In this document: in pieces, positions 37,445 to 46,457 of the stretch
Numbering within the stretch: position 1 is the stretch's first letter
How the letters are laid out: the number at the start of each line of letters is the position of its first letter
NCBI GenBank assembly: GCA_021849365.1
Contig: JAJZSZ010000002.1
Coordinates: 1-52,322, forward strand
DNA from: Bacteroidota bacterium
GTDB taxonomy: Bacteria; Bacteroidota; Bacteroidia; Bacteroidales; Prolixibacteraceae
Direction: 5' to 3'
Length of the DNA: 52,322 nt
The notes under the pieces: model-generated
Databases searched by the model: none
What the model was told of the DNA's origin: nothing
The model's input: only the letters and a program-made list of their open reading frames with translations
Translations under genes and position numbers: made by a program

Positions 37445-37855
37445 ATGAGAAAGATTATTTTAAATAAGTTGGATTACTTAAGAATTAAGACGCACCTCAG
37501 AGATGCGCGAATGAAGAAAACAATTGAAGCAACCGAAGCACAAAAGCTGATCAATGAACTTGAGTCGGCAACATTGGTAGAGCCTCAGGAAATACCTTCG
37601 GATGTGGTAACCATGAACTCTGTTGTGAAAATCTCGTTTGTTGGAGAAGAGCGCCAGCAGGAATTCAGGATTGTATATCCGAACGAAGCCGATTTTAAAT
37701 CGCGGAAAGTATCAATCTTTTCACCTGTAGCTACAGCGCTTATCGGTTTCCGAATTGGTGACCTGATTGAATGGATGGTTCCGGGTGGAATGAAACAAAT
37801 TAAAATTGACGGAATAATCTATCAGCCTGAAGCAGCCGGTGATTATAATCTGTAA
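37445..37855 (+). CDS. GreA/GreB-Rnk-like transcription elongation factor / nucleoside diphosphate kinase regulator
   Basis: VVTMNSVVKISFVGEERQQEFRIVYPNEAD...ISIFSPVATALIGFRIGDLIEWMVPGG-type C-terminal Gre fold. Confidence 0.85.
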   Translation: MRKIILNKLDYLRIKTHLRDARMKKTIEATEAQKLINELESATLVEPQEIPSDVVTMNSVVKISFVGEERQQEFRIVYPNEADFKSRKVSIFSPVATALIGFRIGDLIEWMVPGGMKQIKIDGIIYQPEAAGDYNL

Positions 37856-37861
37856 TTTTCC

Positions 37862-37897
37862 AACGCCGATTGTAATGCAATTTGCGTCATCGGCGTT
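37862..37897 (+). terminator. Terminator downstream of the Gre/Rnk-like gene
   Basis: AACGCCGAT (37862-37870) pairs with ATCGGCGTT (37889-37897), followed by GTCTTTTTTC. Confidence 0.7.
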
Positions 37898-37927
37898 TAA
37901 GTCTTTTTTCAATAAAATTCAACTAAA

Positions 37928-40093
37928 ATGACTGATAAAGAAGTTATATTTTCTGATTTATTTGAATTGTGCAAGAATAACTTTCAGGAGAAAGATTTGC
38001 TAAAAATCCGAGAAGCATATGATTTGCTGGTCGAGGTTTTTGGCGATCGGAAAAAGAAATCAGGAGAATTTGTACTCAATCATTCAATTTCAGTAGCCCG
38101 CATTGTTGTCGAGGAAATTGGACTTGGAGTTGATACAGTTATTGCAGCCATTCTGCACAATATATTTTATCAGGACCATTCGGCCCTGGAGATTGAAAGT
38201 AAGTTTGGTAAATCGGTTACGTCAATCCTTGAGGGAATGGCTAAAATTAACAGCATGGGTACCGACACCGTCGAGCTCCATTCTGAGAACTACCGTAAAC
38301 TGATGCTGGCACTGGCCGGCGACGTCAGGGTGATTCTTTTGAAAATTGCTGACCGGCTGGAGGTTATGCGGAAGTTGGATTTTAATGATATTTCTTTCCG
38401 GACCAAAGTGTCAATCGAAACTTCCTTCCTGTATGCCCCTTTGGCTCATAGGTTGGGACTGTATTACATCAATTCCGAGTTGCTCGATTTATGTTTGAAG
38501 TATCAACATCCGGAAGCTTACGAAGCCGTTTCTGTGCGGCTAAGGGAAACTGATCGTGAGCGGGCCAATTTCGTTGCCGAGTTTGTTAAACCAATTCAGG
38601 AAAAATTGAATGCTCGCGGTTTTACGTTCGATATGAAGGCCCGTACCAAGTCGATTAATTCGATCTGGCGTAAAATGCAGACTCAAAAGGTTGAATTCGA
38701 TGAGGTCATGGATTTGTTTGCAATCCGTGTAATCCTGAATTCGGAACTGGCCAGCGAAAAATCGGATTGCTGGCAGGTGTATTCAATTGTTACGGAGGAG
38801 TACCAGTCGAATCCCAAGCGTATGCGCGACTGGATTACGATACCCAAATCGAACGGTTACGAGTCGCTTCATGCCACCGTTTTGGGACCTCAGGGTAAGT
38901 GGGTTGAAATACAGATCAGAACTAAGCGAATGGATGAGATTGCTGAAAAAGGTTTGGCGGCGCACTGGAAATATAAAGGCGGAACTGGTACTTCTGAAAT
39001 GGAGAAATGGTTGGCTAATGTGCGCGAAATCCTGGAGAATCCTGAATTGAATGTGGTTGATTTTATCGACGATTTCAAGATGAACGTTTACGCCGATGAA
39101 ATCTTTGTATTCACACCAAAGGGAGATTTGAAGAAGCTGGCGGCTGGAGCTACACTGCTCGATTTTGCTTATGAAGTTCATTCAGGAGTTGGCGATCGCT
39201 GCGTTGGCGGAAAGGTGAACGGAAAGAATGTGACCCTAAGGCATAAACTCCAGAATGGAGATCAGATAGTGGTGGATACAGCCAATCATCAGCGACCCAA
39301 AATGGACTGGCTCGATTTTGTGGTTACCACAAAGGCAAAAAACAGGATCAGAGCGAGCCTGAATGAAGAGGTTAAGCGTCAGGCTGAAATTGGGAAGGAA
39401 GTGTTGCTCCGGAAAGTTAAGAACTGGAAAATCGATTTTAACGACGATAGTATTCGTAAGCTTCTTAAAGAATATAAGTTCAAGCTTGCTCAGGACCTGT
39501 ACTACAACATAGCTATTGGGAAAATTGATACTCTGGAAATCAAAGAATTATTGGTTGGGAAGAAGGAGGAAACGGCCAGACAACTGATTACAGATATGCT
39601 TCCTAAAGATAAGGTTCAGGAACTGGATTTTTCGGGAGGCGATGATTATCTTGTTATCGATAACAATATCAAAAACGTTATTTATAAGTTGGCTCCGTGT
39701 TGTAATCCGATTTTCGGCGATGATATTTTTGGTTTTGTAACCATTAACGAAGGAATAAAAATTCACCGGACTGCTTGTCCAAATGCGCCGCAAATGATTG
39801 AGCGGTTTCCTTATCGGGTGATAAAAGCCAAATGGCAGGAAACAAAGAAGCGATCGTCGTTCCAGGCAACTATCCGTATTTCGGGAACTGATGAAGTTGG
39901 TATTGTTGAACAAATATCGCATGTTCTTTCGAAGGATATTGGCGTTCAAATGCGATCGATTAATATTGAAACGAACAATGGCGATTTTGATGGAACGTTG
40001 CGTGTATTTGTAAATGGATTAGAGCACCTGGATTTTCTGATGAATAAGCTTCGGGGAATTAATGGAGTTTTTTCGGTTTCTAGGGCAGATTAA
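37928..40093 (+). CDS. RelA/SpoT homolog (long RSH; HD-synthetase-TGS-ACT) with degenerate hydrolase motif
   Basis: Synthetase: TKSINSIWRKM, FDEVMDLFAIRVIL, DWITIPKSNGYESLHATVLGPQGKWVEIQIRT, GLAAHWKYK. TGS: IFVFTPKGDLKKLAAGATLLDFAYEVHS. HD region altered: LHNIFYQD, ADRLEVMRKL. Confidence 0.93.
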   Translation: MTDKEVIFSDLFELCKNNFQEKDLLKIREAYDLLVEVFGDRKKKSGEFVLNHSISVARIVVEEIGLGVDTVIAAILHNIFYQDHSALEIESKFGKSVTSILEGMAKINSMGTDTVELHSENYRKLMLALAGDVRVILLKIADRLEVMRKLDFNDISFRTKVSIETSFLYAPLAHRLGLYYINSELLDLCLKYQHPEAYEAVSVRLRETDRERANFVAEFVKPIQEKLNARGFTFDMKARTKSINSIWRKMQTQKVEFDEVMDLFAIRVILNSELASEKSDCWQVYSIVTEEYQSNPKRMRDWITIPKSNGYESLHATVLGPQGKWVEIQIRTKRMDEIAEKGLAAHWKYKGGTGTSEMEKWLANVREILENPELNVVDFIDDFKMNVYADEIFVFTPKGDLKKLAAGATLLDFAYEVHSGVGDRCVGGKVNGKNVTLRHKLQNGDQIVVDTANHQRPKMDWLDFVVTTKAKNRIRASLNEEVKRQAEIGKEVLLRKVKNWKIDFNDDSIRKLLKEYKFKLAQDLYYNIAIGKIDTLEIKELLVGKKEETARQLITDMLPKDKVQELDFSGGDDYLVIDNNIKNVIYKLAPCCNPIFGDDIFGFVTINEGIKIHRTACPNAPQMIERFPYRVIKAKWQETKKRSSFQATIRISGTDEVGIVEQISHVLSKDIGVQMRSINIETNNGDFDGTLRVFVNGLEHLDFLMNKLRGINGVFSVSRAD

Positions 40094-40107
40094 TAATTGG
40101 GAAAGGC

Positions 40108-40392
40108 ATGGAAAATAGAATAGATATTGACGAAGTAAAACAATTGATTGAGCAAAATGAGTTGAACAAATCGCTCGAAATTCTCAATAGCCAGATTCAG
40201 TCAGGTTTGAGGGACGTAGATGTGCTGTTATTAAGGGCCCGTATTCATTATAAAATGCAGAAATGGGGCGATGCGATGAATGATTTCTCTGCTGTACTCG
40301 ATATTGATGCAGAGAACACGGAGGCCAAAACCGGGTTGGAGATGGCGAAGAGCATTTTGGGGTATTTCACTCCCGATATGTTTAATCCTTAA
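40108..40392 (+). CDS. Small TPR-like protein
   Basis: LLLRARIHYKMQKWGDAMNDFSAVLDIDAENTEAKTGLEMA resembles a TPR unit. Confidence 0.65.
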   Translation: MENRIDIDEVKQLIEQNELNKSLEILNSQIQSGLRDVDVLLLRARIHYKMQKWGDAMNDFSAVLDIDAENTEAKTGLEMAKSILGYFTPDMFNP

Positions 40393-40554
40393 ATAATGTG
40401 CGAGTTACAAAACGATACAGCAAACATTTAGACGTGTTTCAAATTGTTATTTAAAAATTAGGATTCTTGACGGTTATTACTATTTTTGATTTCGAAATAA
40501 AATGATCAGGCGAGAATTTAACTAAATGTACTATAACCATTAAAAAATCTGAAT

Positions 40555-41208
40555 ATGAAACGTGTTTTTTTCGTTTTTGTAATGTTGATTGCTGTTTTGG
40601 CTGCGAATGCACAGGTAGCTGAAAAAACATTTGCTGAGTTGAAGAATGAAGGTAATGCTGCTGTAAAAGCAAATGATTTTGTAAAGGCTTTGGATCTGTA
40701 CGAACAGGCAATTGCCAAATTAGGAGATAGCCCAATTACTGATACCATGATGGTATATAACATGGGATTGTTTGCTGTTAAAGCAAAAAACTATGAAAAA
40801 GCGTTGAAATATTTCGATCAATCGTTTTCGATGAACCGCATGAAGGTTAGTTCACTTTTGTCGAAATCAGATGTTTTAAAAGGAATGAAAAAAGATGCTG
40901 AAAGTTTGAAAGCCATGGAAGATGCTTTTGCTGTTGCTCCTAAAGATCCAAAAGTAAAAAGTAAGCTTGCTGGTTACTATGTGAAAGAGGCATCTACTGT
41001 TTATGCCAAAGGTGGTGCAATTATTAATAAAGCAAATGCTGATCTTGCTGCCAAAAAACTGGACGATGCCGGATATAAAGCTGCAGTAGCCGCAGCAGGA
41101 GCTGAATTCAAAAAAGCTTTGCCATTAATTGATAAAGCCTTGAGTTACGATGAAGCTAACGCAACAGCTAAACAACTGAAAGCTGCCTGCGAAGCTGCTC
41201 TGAAATAA
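40555..41208 (+). CDS. Exported TPR protein
   Basis: Signal peptide MKRVFFVFVMLIAVLAANAQ; repeats such as GNAAVKANDFVKALDLYEQAIAKLGD and KAKNYEKALKYFDQSFSMN. Confidence 0.8.
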   Translation: MKRVFFVFVMLIAVLAANAQVAEKTFAELKNEGNAAVKANDFVKALDLYEQAIAKLGDSPITDTMMVYNMGLFAVKAKNYEKALKYFDQSFSMNRMKVSSLLSKSDVLKGMKKDAESLKAMEDAFAVAPKDPKVKSKLAGYYVKEASTVYAKGGAIINKANADLAAKKLDDAGYKAAVAAAGAEFKKALPLIDKALSYDEANATAKQLKAACEAALK

Positions 41209-41230
41209 TACTGTTGAATTTATTCTGAAG

Positions 41231-41257
41231 CGAGGCTATCTGAAAAAGGTAGCCTCG
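41231..41257 (+). terminator. Terminator downstream of the TPR protein
   Basis: CGAGGCTA...TAGCCTCG followed by TTTTGTTTTTG. Confidence 0.8.
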
Positions 41258-41343
41258 TTTTGTTTTTGATTCGTACCTGATATGCTGGCTAATTTATCTC
41301 GGTGTTTTTAAGTAAATTGCTTTGAATTTTAAATTCATTCACA

Positions 41344-41928
41344 ATGAATTGGATTGACTACTTACTGGCAGCTTTAATTACTCTTCCCATCCTGGCTACC
41401 TTGGTATTGGGCATATTTCTGGCTCGGAACGGAAAGCGTGCCATGGGAAGGCCAACCATTCAACCCTTCTTTTTCTATACCGGTAAGTTTTTCCTTTTTG
41501 GAGTATGGGCTTTGTTCGGATTTATTTCAGTTTTCCCGGATTACCGTAATGTCATACCATTCTTAATTCAGACTGAAATTCCTGATGTTCAGAAATTATT
41601 GGCGGTAGTCTTGCTCATTCCGGCCAATCTCATTATTGTTCCGGCGTATTTGAAAATGGGTTTGATTACGCATATTGGCCTTCCTGAAGGAAAGCATGAA
41701 TTACGCACAGGTGGCATATATAAGTTTAGTCGTAACCCAATGTATGCCAGCTTTATTTTTCTGAATCTGGCGTGTTTTCTTTTTCTTCCGAGCCTTCTGC
41801 TTTTAGGAGTAATGGTTTATGGAATGGTGGTGCATCATTTCATAATTTTAGGAGAAGAAGCTTATCTCGAAGGTGAATTTGGCGATGAATATCTGGCATA
41901 CAAACGCCGAACTCCCAGGTATTTCTGA
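41344..41928 (+). CDS. Isoprenylcysteine carboxylmethyltransferase-like membrane protein
   Basis: Hydrophobic; GGIYKFSRNPMYASFIFLNLACFL...EEAYLEGEFGDEYLAYKRRTPRYF typical of the ICMT/PEMT-like family. Confidence 0.85.
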   Translation: MNWIDYLLAALITLPILATLVLGIFLARNGKRAMGRPTIQPFFFYTGKFFLFGVWALFGFISVFPDYRNVIPFLIQTEIPDVQKLLAVVLLIPANLIIVPAYLKMGLITHIGLPEGKHELRTGGIYKFSRNPMYASFIFLNLACFLFLPSLLLLGVMVYGMVVHHFIILGEEAYLEGEFGDEYLAYKRRTPRYF

Positions 41929-41935
41929 TACTTTC

Positions 41936-42667
41936 TTATTGATTTTTATTGTCCGTATCGAGGGTCATCAGTCGTTTGAAGTGATTTTCAAGATGTTTTC
42001 TCATAGCTGTGCGGAATTTATCAGCATCTCTTTCTCTTAAGACTTCAACCAGTTCTTTATGCGAAACATATCTTTTGTTGGCGAACGTTTTATTTATTAA
42101 TCCACTTGTATAAACGTAGCTGAAAACCGGTAAAAGCATTCGTTGAAATCCTTTCAATGTTTGATTTCCCGTTATTTCGTATAGTTTGCTATGAAAAAGT
42201 ACTTCATAATCAACATCAAAAAGAGTATCTCCGGAGTAATCTGCTTCGTTCTTCACAATTGAAAACAATTCTTCAATGTCTTCGTCGGTAGCCCGGCTTA
42301 CAACCAGATCAGCCATTCCAACCTCAATAACCAGGCGCATTTCAAAGATATCTTTCAACGTTCCTTCATCCAAAATAGTGGGAATCATCGATTTCTGAAG
42401 GATAGAGGGCAGGTCCGGACTTTTGATTACAGCACCCTTATGTTTTTTTGATTCGATAAGCCCCATAGTTTTTAGGCGGGTCAACGATTCACGGATTACC
42501 GTACGACTTACCCCCATTATTTCGGCCAGTTCAAGTTCTTTGGGTATGGCATCTCCGGGTTGAAGTTCTTTTTGAGAAAAAAATTCAATCAGGTTCATTT
42601 CAACTTTATCAACCAGGCTGCGGGTATCAATGGCCTGAAGTCCGCTAATGTTATTATCTGCTTTCAT
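41936..42667 (-). CDS. FadR-subfamily GntR regulator (wHTH + FCD)
   Basis: LQPGDAIPKELELAEIMGVSRTVIRESLTRLKTMGLIESKKHKGAVI; C-terminal FCD region with FEMRLVIEVGMADLV. Confidence 0.92.
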   Translation of the reverse strand: MKADNNISGLQAIDTRSLVDKVEMNLIEFFSQKELQPGDAIPKELELAEIMGVSRTVIRESLTRLKTMGLIESKKHKGAVIKSPDLPSILQKSMIPTILDEGTLKDIFEMRLVIEVGMADLVVSRATDEDIEELFSIVKNEADYSGDTLFDVDYEVLFHSKLYEITGNQTLKGFQRMLLPVFSYVYTSGLINKTFANKRYVSHKELVEVLRERDADKFRTAMRKHLENHFKRLMTLDTDNKNQ

Positions 42668-42709
42668 GCCCGAACATTTTATAAAAAATATAGGAAATAT
42701 CTATCTGAA

Positions 42710-42722
42710 TATGTAATACATA
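42710..42722. promoter_or_regulatory. Candidate GntR operator 1 (autoregulatory)
   Basis: TATGTAATACATA palindrome, 43 nt upstream of the regulator start. Confidence 0.6.
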
Positions 42723-42725
42723 AGA

Positions 42726-42733
42726 CAAAAATA
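42726..42733 (-). promoter_or_regulatory. Candidate -7 box for the GntR gene
   Basis: Minus strand TATTTTTG (TAnnTTTG) just upstream of operator 1. Confidence 0.5.
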
Positions 42734-42968
42734 GATATTTCTTAAAAACAAAAGCTAATATAAGAGTAAAACTTTCAAATTAATTATTCGAAGATATTAC
42801 CAGGTTGGTTTTTCTCACAAATTACTACTATTTTTTTTATTTGTCCCGGGATGCTAGATTTCAGTATTCAAAAGGAATATAAGCGGGAATGAATTATGTT
42901 TTATTTTAGTTTTCCCTGAAAATCAATAATTCATGTTATAAATCATTCAAAAAAAAGTCTCAAAAAAT

Positions 42969-42998
42969 TTGGCTATCAAAATTCAATATCTATTTTTG
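42969..42998 (+). promoter_or_regulatory. Candidate susC promoter
   Basis: TTG 42969-42971, 19-nt spacer, TATTTTTG 42991-42998: Bacteroidota -33/-7 consensus. Confidence 0.6.
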
Positions 42999-43004
42999 TT
43001 GTGT

Positions 43005-43017
43005 TATGTAGGACATA
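43005..43017. promoter_or_regulatory. Candidate GntR operator 2, overlapping the predicted susC transcription start
   Basis: TATGTAGGACATA, sharing TATGTnnnACATAAGACAAA with operator 1. Confidence 0.6.
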
Positions 43018-43055
43018 AGACAAATATGAAATTTTCAATATTTAATTAAACCGTT

Positions 43056-46000
43056 ATGAATAGATTTCTTGCATTACTGCCGCTTTGGGTGGCGTTTTTG
43101 TCCCTGATGTCTTTTAGCCCGGTTATGGCTCAAAAGATGGTGAAAGGTACTGTTACTGATGCAGCAGATGGTTCAACAATTCCCGGGGTTAATGTTGTGG
43201 TGAAGGGAACTACTGTTGGAACACTGACTGATATTGATGGTAATTATACATTAAGTGTTCCCGCCGGAAAAGATGAAATTTCATTTTCGATGGTAGGTTA
43301 TGCAACTGTTACATTTACTGTTGGCAATCAGTCGGTAATTAATGTTTCTTTGAAAACATCGGTTCAGGCTCTCGATGAAGTTGTGGTAACCGGATACGGT
43401 GGTACTCAAACACGATCCAGAAGTACAAACTCAATTGCAAAGGTTGACAGCAAAAAGTTGAGTTCCGGTGTATTCTCAAATCCGGCACAGGCTCTTTCGG
43501 GTGCTGTTACCGGTCTTCGGGTTGTTCAAACCTCGGGTAATCCGGGCGCAACACCTAATATTATATTGCGTGGTGGTACAAACCTCGATGGTTCAGGCTC
43601 TCCACTGGTAATTGTTGATGGTCAGATTCGCGGAAGCTTATCAGACATCAATCCTGAGGATGTGGAAGATATGCAGGTAATGAAAGATGCTGGAGCAACT
43701 GCTATTTATGGTGCTCGTGCAAACAATGGAGTTATCCTTATCAAGACCAAAACTGGTAAAGCTGGACAATCGGAAATTAACGTAAAAGTGAAGGTTGGAG
43801 CTAATTACCTGAATAATCCTTATGATTTTGCCGATGCCGAAACTTATTTGACCTGGCAGCGTCCGGCTTACGTTAAAGCGAATAATATCTGGAAAAAAGC
43901 CGATGGTACAGGCGTTGGTTATGCCACAAACATTTCAACCCTTACCGGAGCTCAGCCTTATGGTACAGGTAACGCTTATTTTGCTGCTGATGGCACAACG
44001 CCACTTGTTAATACTACAAATTCAATCTGGAGTACAATGTACTTAACCGATCAGAATAAATTCCTGTTGAATCAGGGATGGCAACAAATGAAAGATCCGG
44101 TTTATGCTTTTCTGAAAGCATTGTATCCAAATGATGCTACTATTTCTGAAAATCTTCTTTTTAAGAATACGACTCCGGCCGACTACAATTTTAAAAATCC
44201 TTCATACACACAAGACTATAACATTAACATGTCGGGTGGTAACGATAAGGGCCATTATTACGCTGGTATTGGATACAACAATTCAGAAGGTTTGCCAATT
44301 TCATCGTACTACAAACGCTATTCATTTATCCTGAATGGTGATTATCAGATAAAATCATGGTTAAACTCGGCTTCCAGCTTCAATTTTAACCGTGCCAACT
44401 GGCAGGCGATGCCGGGTTCAAATACCAGTGAAGCCAACTATTTCAGCCGCGTGATTTCGTTGCCGCCAACAGTGCGTTTTGCCAGCGAAGACGGAACTCC
44501 ACGTTTGGGTAACAACAGTGGCGATGGTAACCAGAGTTTTCAGAATGACTTGTTTTTTGTCTTCAATCAGACTGATAAATTCACGATGAACCAGTCGTTT
44601 AAAATTGACTTTACAAAGAATCTCTTTCTGAAGCTTTCTGCAAATATTTATTACAGTGAGGCTTATAACGAAACATTCAACCGGGATTTCAGAACTTCGG
44701 CTACTGCATTCAATACCACCCGCAGTTCATCGGCAAATTTCGACAGAGTTTTTGATCAGACCTATAATGCATTACTGAACTATCAGAAACAAATTAAAGA
44801 TCATTTTGTAACTGCTTTGGTCGGTACCGAGTACTACGATACATACAACTATGGCGTTTACGCTGCTGGTTCGGGTGCTGCTACCGACGATTTTCGCGAT
44901 TTGGCGTTGACTTCGGCTGACAAGGATAAAAGAAGCATCGACTCATGGCATGCACAACAACGAATCCTTTCATTCTTTGGTCGTGTGAACTACGACTATA
45001 TGAGCAAATACCTGCTTTCGCTTGTTGTTCGCCGCGACGGATATTCCCGCCTGATTGACAATCGTTGGGGAACATTCCCGGGAGCTTCTGCCGGATGGGT
45101 TTTCACTAAGGAGTCGTTCATGGATAAATATTCCAAAGTTCTTTCATTTGGTAAACTGAAAGCCAGCTATGGTTTGAACGGTAACGTTTCGGGCATTGGT
45201 GCTTACGAACTTCAGGGAAGCTATGTTGGATCGACCAAATACAATGGGACATCAACATTTATTTTGGGATCAGTTCCAAATCCTAGTCTCCGCTGGGAAA
45301 AAACACGTACCCTTGAAGCTGGTGTTGATTTAGGCTACCTGAACAACCGTTTCTCTTCGAACTTTACATTCTACGACCGTTTAACCTCTGACAAGTTCGC
45401 AACTTTAACATTGCCAGCGTCTTCAGGTATCTCTGGAATCCGCACAAACAATGGTCAATTCCGCAACCGCGGTCTTGAAATTGAATTGGGTGCCAAACCA
45501 ATTGTTACTAAAAACGTGCAGTGGAATATTAACGCCAACATTTCATATAACAAGAATACGATTGTGAAGCTACCAAACAATGGACTTCCATTGAATCGTC
45601 AGAATGCTTTCCAGGTTTATTCAGGTAAGAGTGCTACTGATTTGATTTGGGTTGGTGGATATCAGGAAGGACAGGAGCCAGGAGTATTGTATGTATGGCA
45701 GGCCGATGGTATTTACAAAGATGCCAACGAAATTCCGGCTAACCGCATCGTAAAACCAATTACTTTCCAGGGTGCAACTACACGAACCCTTTATGGATCG
45801 GCTGATTGGGCTGCCTTAACCGAAGCACAGAAAATCTCGACTAAAGGCTTGCCAATTATGCCTGGTGATGTAAAATGGCGTGACGTGAATGGCGACAATG
45901 TAATTGACGACTATGACCTTGTGAAAATTGGAAACACAACTCCGCACTGGATTGGTGGTTTCAACTCAACCGTAAATTATAAGAATTTCAGCTTATATGC

Positions 46001-46427
46001 TGCATTCGACTATGCTTTGGGCTTCTCGGTTATGGATTACCGTTTGCCATGGATCCTCGGCGATATGCAGGGAACCTACAATCCAACCAATGATGTGAAA
46101 GATACATGGACAGCAGAAAATCCGAATGCAAAATATCCAACATATCAGTGGGCCGACCAGCTAGGAAAAGGTAACTATCGTAACTCGACCTTGTTTACCT
46201 ACAAAGGCGATTACCTTGCTTTCCGCCAGATTTCGCTTACTTATTCGTTCCCAAAAGTTATGTTGCAGAAACTTAAAGTTGAAAAACTGGAATTGTCGGT
46301 TACAGGACAGAACCTGGGTTATTTAACTGCTGCAAAAACGATGACCAGCCCTGAAAGTGGTGGTATTCAGGATGCCGGATACAGCTTGCCCAAAACTGTA
46401 ACTTTCGGATTAAATATCACATTCTAA
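43056..46427 (+). CDS. SusC/RagA-family TonB-linked outer membrane protein
   Basis: Signal peptide; carboxypeptidase-like repeat GTVTDAADGSTIPGVNVVVKGTTVGTLTDIDGNYTLSV; ALDEVVVTGYG; DAGATAIYGARANNGVILIKTK plug motif. Confidence 0.97.
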   Translation: MNRFLALLPLWVAFLSLMSFSPVMAQKMVKGTVTDAADGSTIPGVNVVVKGTTVGTLTDIDGNYTLSVPAGKDEISFSMVGYATVTFTVGNQSVINVSLKTSVQALDEVVVTGYGGTQTRSRSTNSIAKVDSKKLSSGVFSNPAQALSGAVTGLRVVQTSGNPGATPNIILRGGTNLDGSGSPLVIVDGQIRGSLSDINPEDVEDMQVMKDAGATAIYGARANNGVILIKTKTGKAGQSEINVKVKVGANYLNNPYDFADAETYLTWQRPAYVKANNIWKKADGTGVGYATNISTLTGAQPYGTGNAYFAADGTTPLVNTTNSIWSTMYLTDQNKFLLNQGWQQMKDPVYAFLKALYPNDATISENLLFKNTTPADYNFKNPSYTQDYNINMSGGNDKGHYYAGIGYNNSEGLPISSYYKRYSFILNGDYQIKSWLNSASSFNFNRANWQAMPGSNTSEANYFSRVISLPPTVRFASEDGTPRLGNNSGDGNQSFQNDLFFVFNQTDKFTMNQSFKIDFTKNLFLKLSANIYYSEAYNETFNRDFRTSATAFNTTRSSSANFDRVFDQTYNALLNYQKQIKDHFVTALVGTEYYDTYNYGVYAAGSGAATDDFRDLALTSADKDKRSIDSWHAQQRILSFFGRVNYDYMSKYLLSLVVRRDGYSRLIDNRWGTFPGASAGWVFTKESFMDKYSKVLSFGKLKASYGLNGNVSGIGAYELQGSYVGSTKYNGTSTFILGSVPNPSLRWEKTRTLEAGVDLGYLNNRFSSNFTFYDRLTSDKFATLTLPASSGISGIRTNNGQFRNRGLEIELGAKPIVTKNVQWNINANISYNKNTIVKLPNNGLPLNRQNAFQVYSGKSATDLIWVGGYQEGQEPGVLYVWQADGIYKDANEIPANRIVKPITFQGATTRTLYGSADWAALTEAQKISTKGLPIMPGDVKWRDVNGDNVIDDYDLVKIGNTTPHWIGGFNSTVNYKNFSLYAAFDYALGFSVMDYRLPWILGDMQGTYNPTNDVKDTWTAENPNAKYPTYQWADQLGKGNYRNSTLFTYKGDYLAFRQISLTYSFPKVMLQKLKVEKLELSVTGQNLGYLTAAKTMTSPESGGIQDAGYSLPKTVTFGLNITF

Positions 46428-46457
46428 AAGAGTTTAACCCAGAAAAATTTAAAACAG

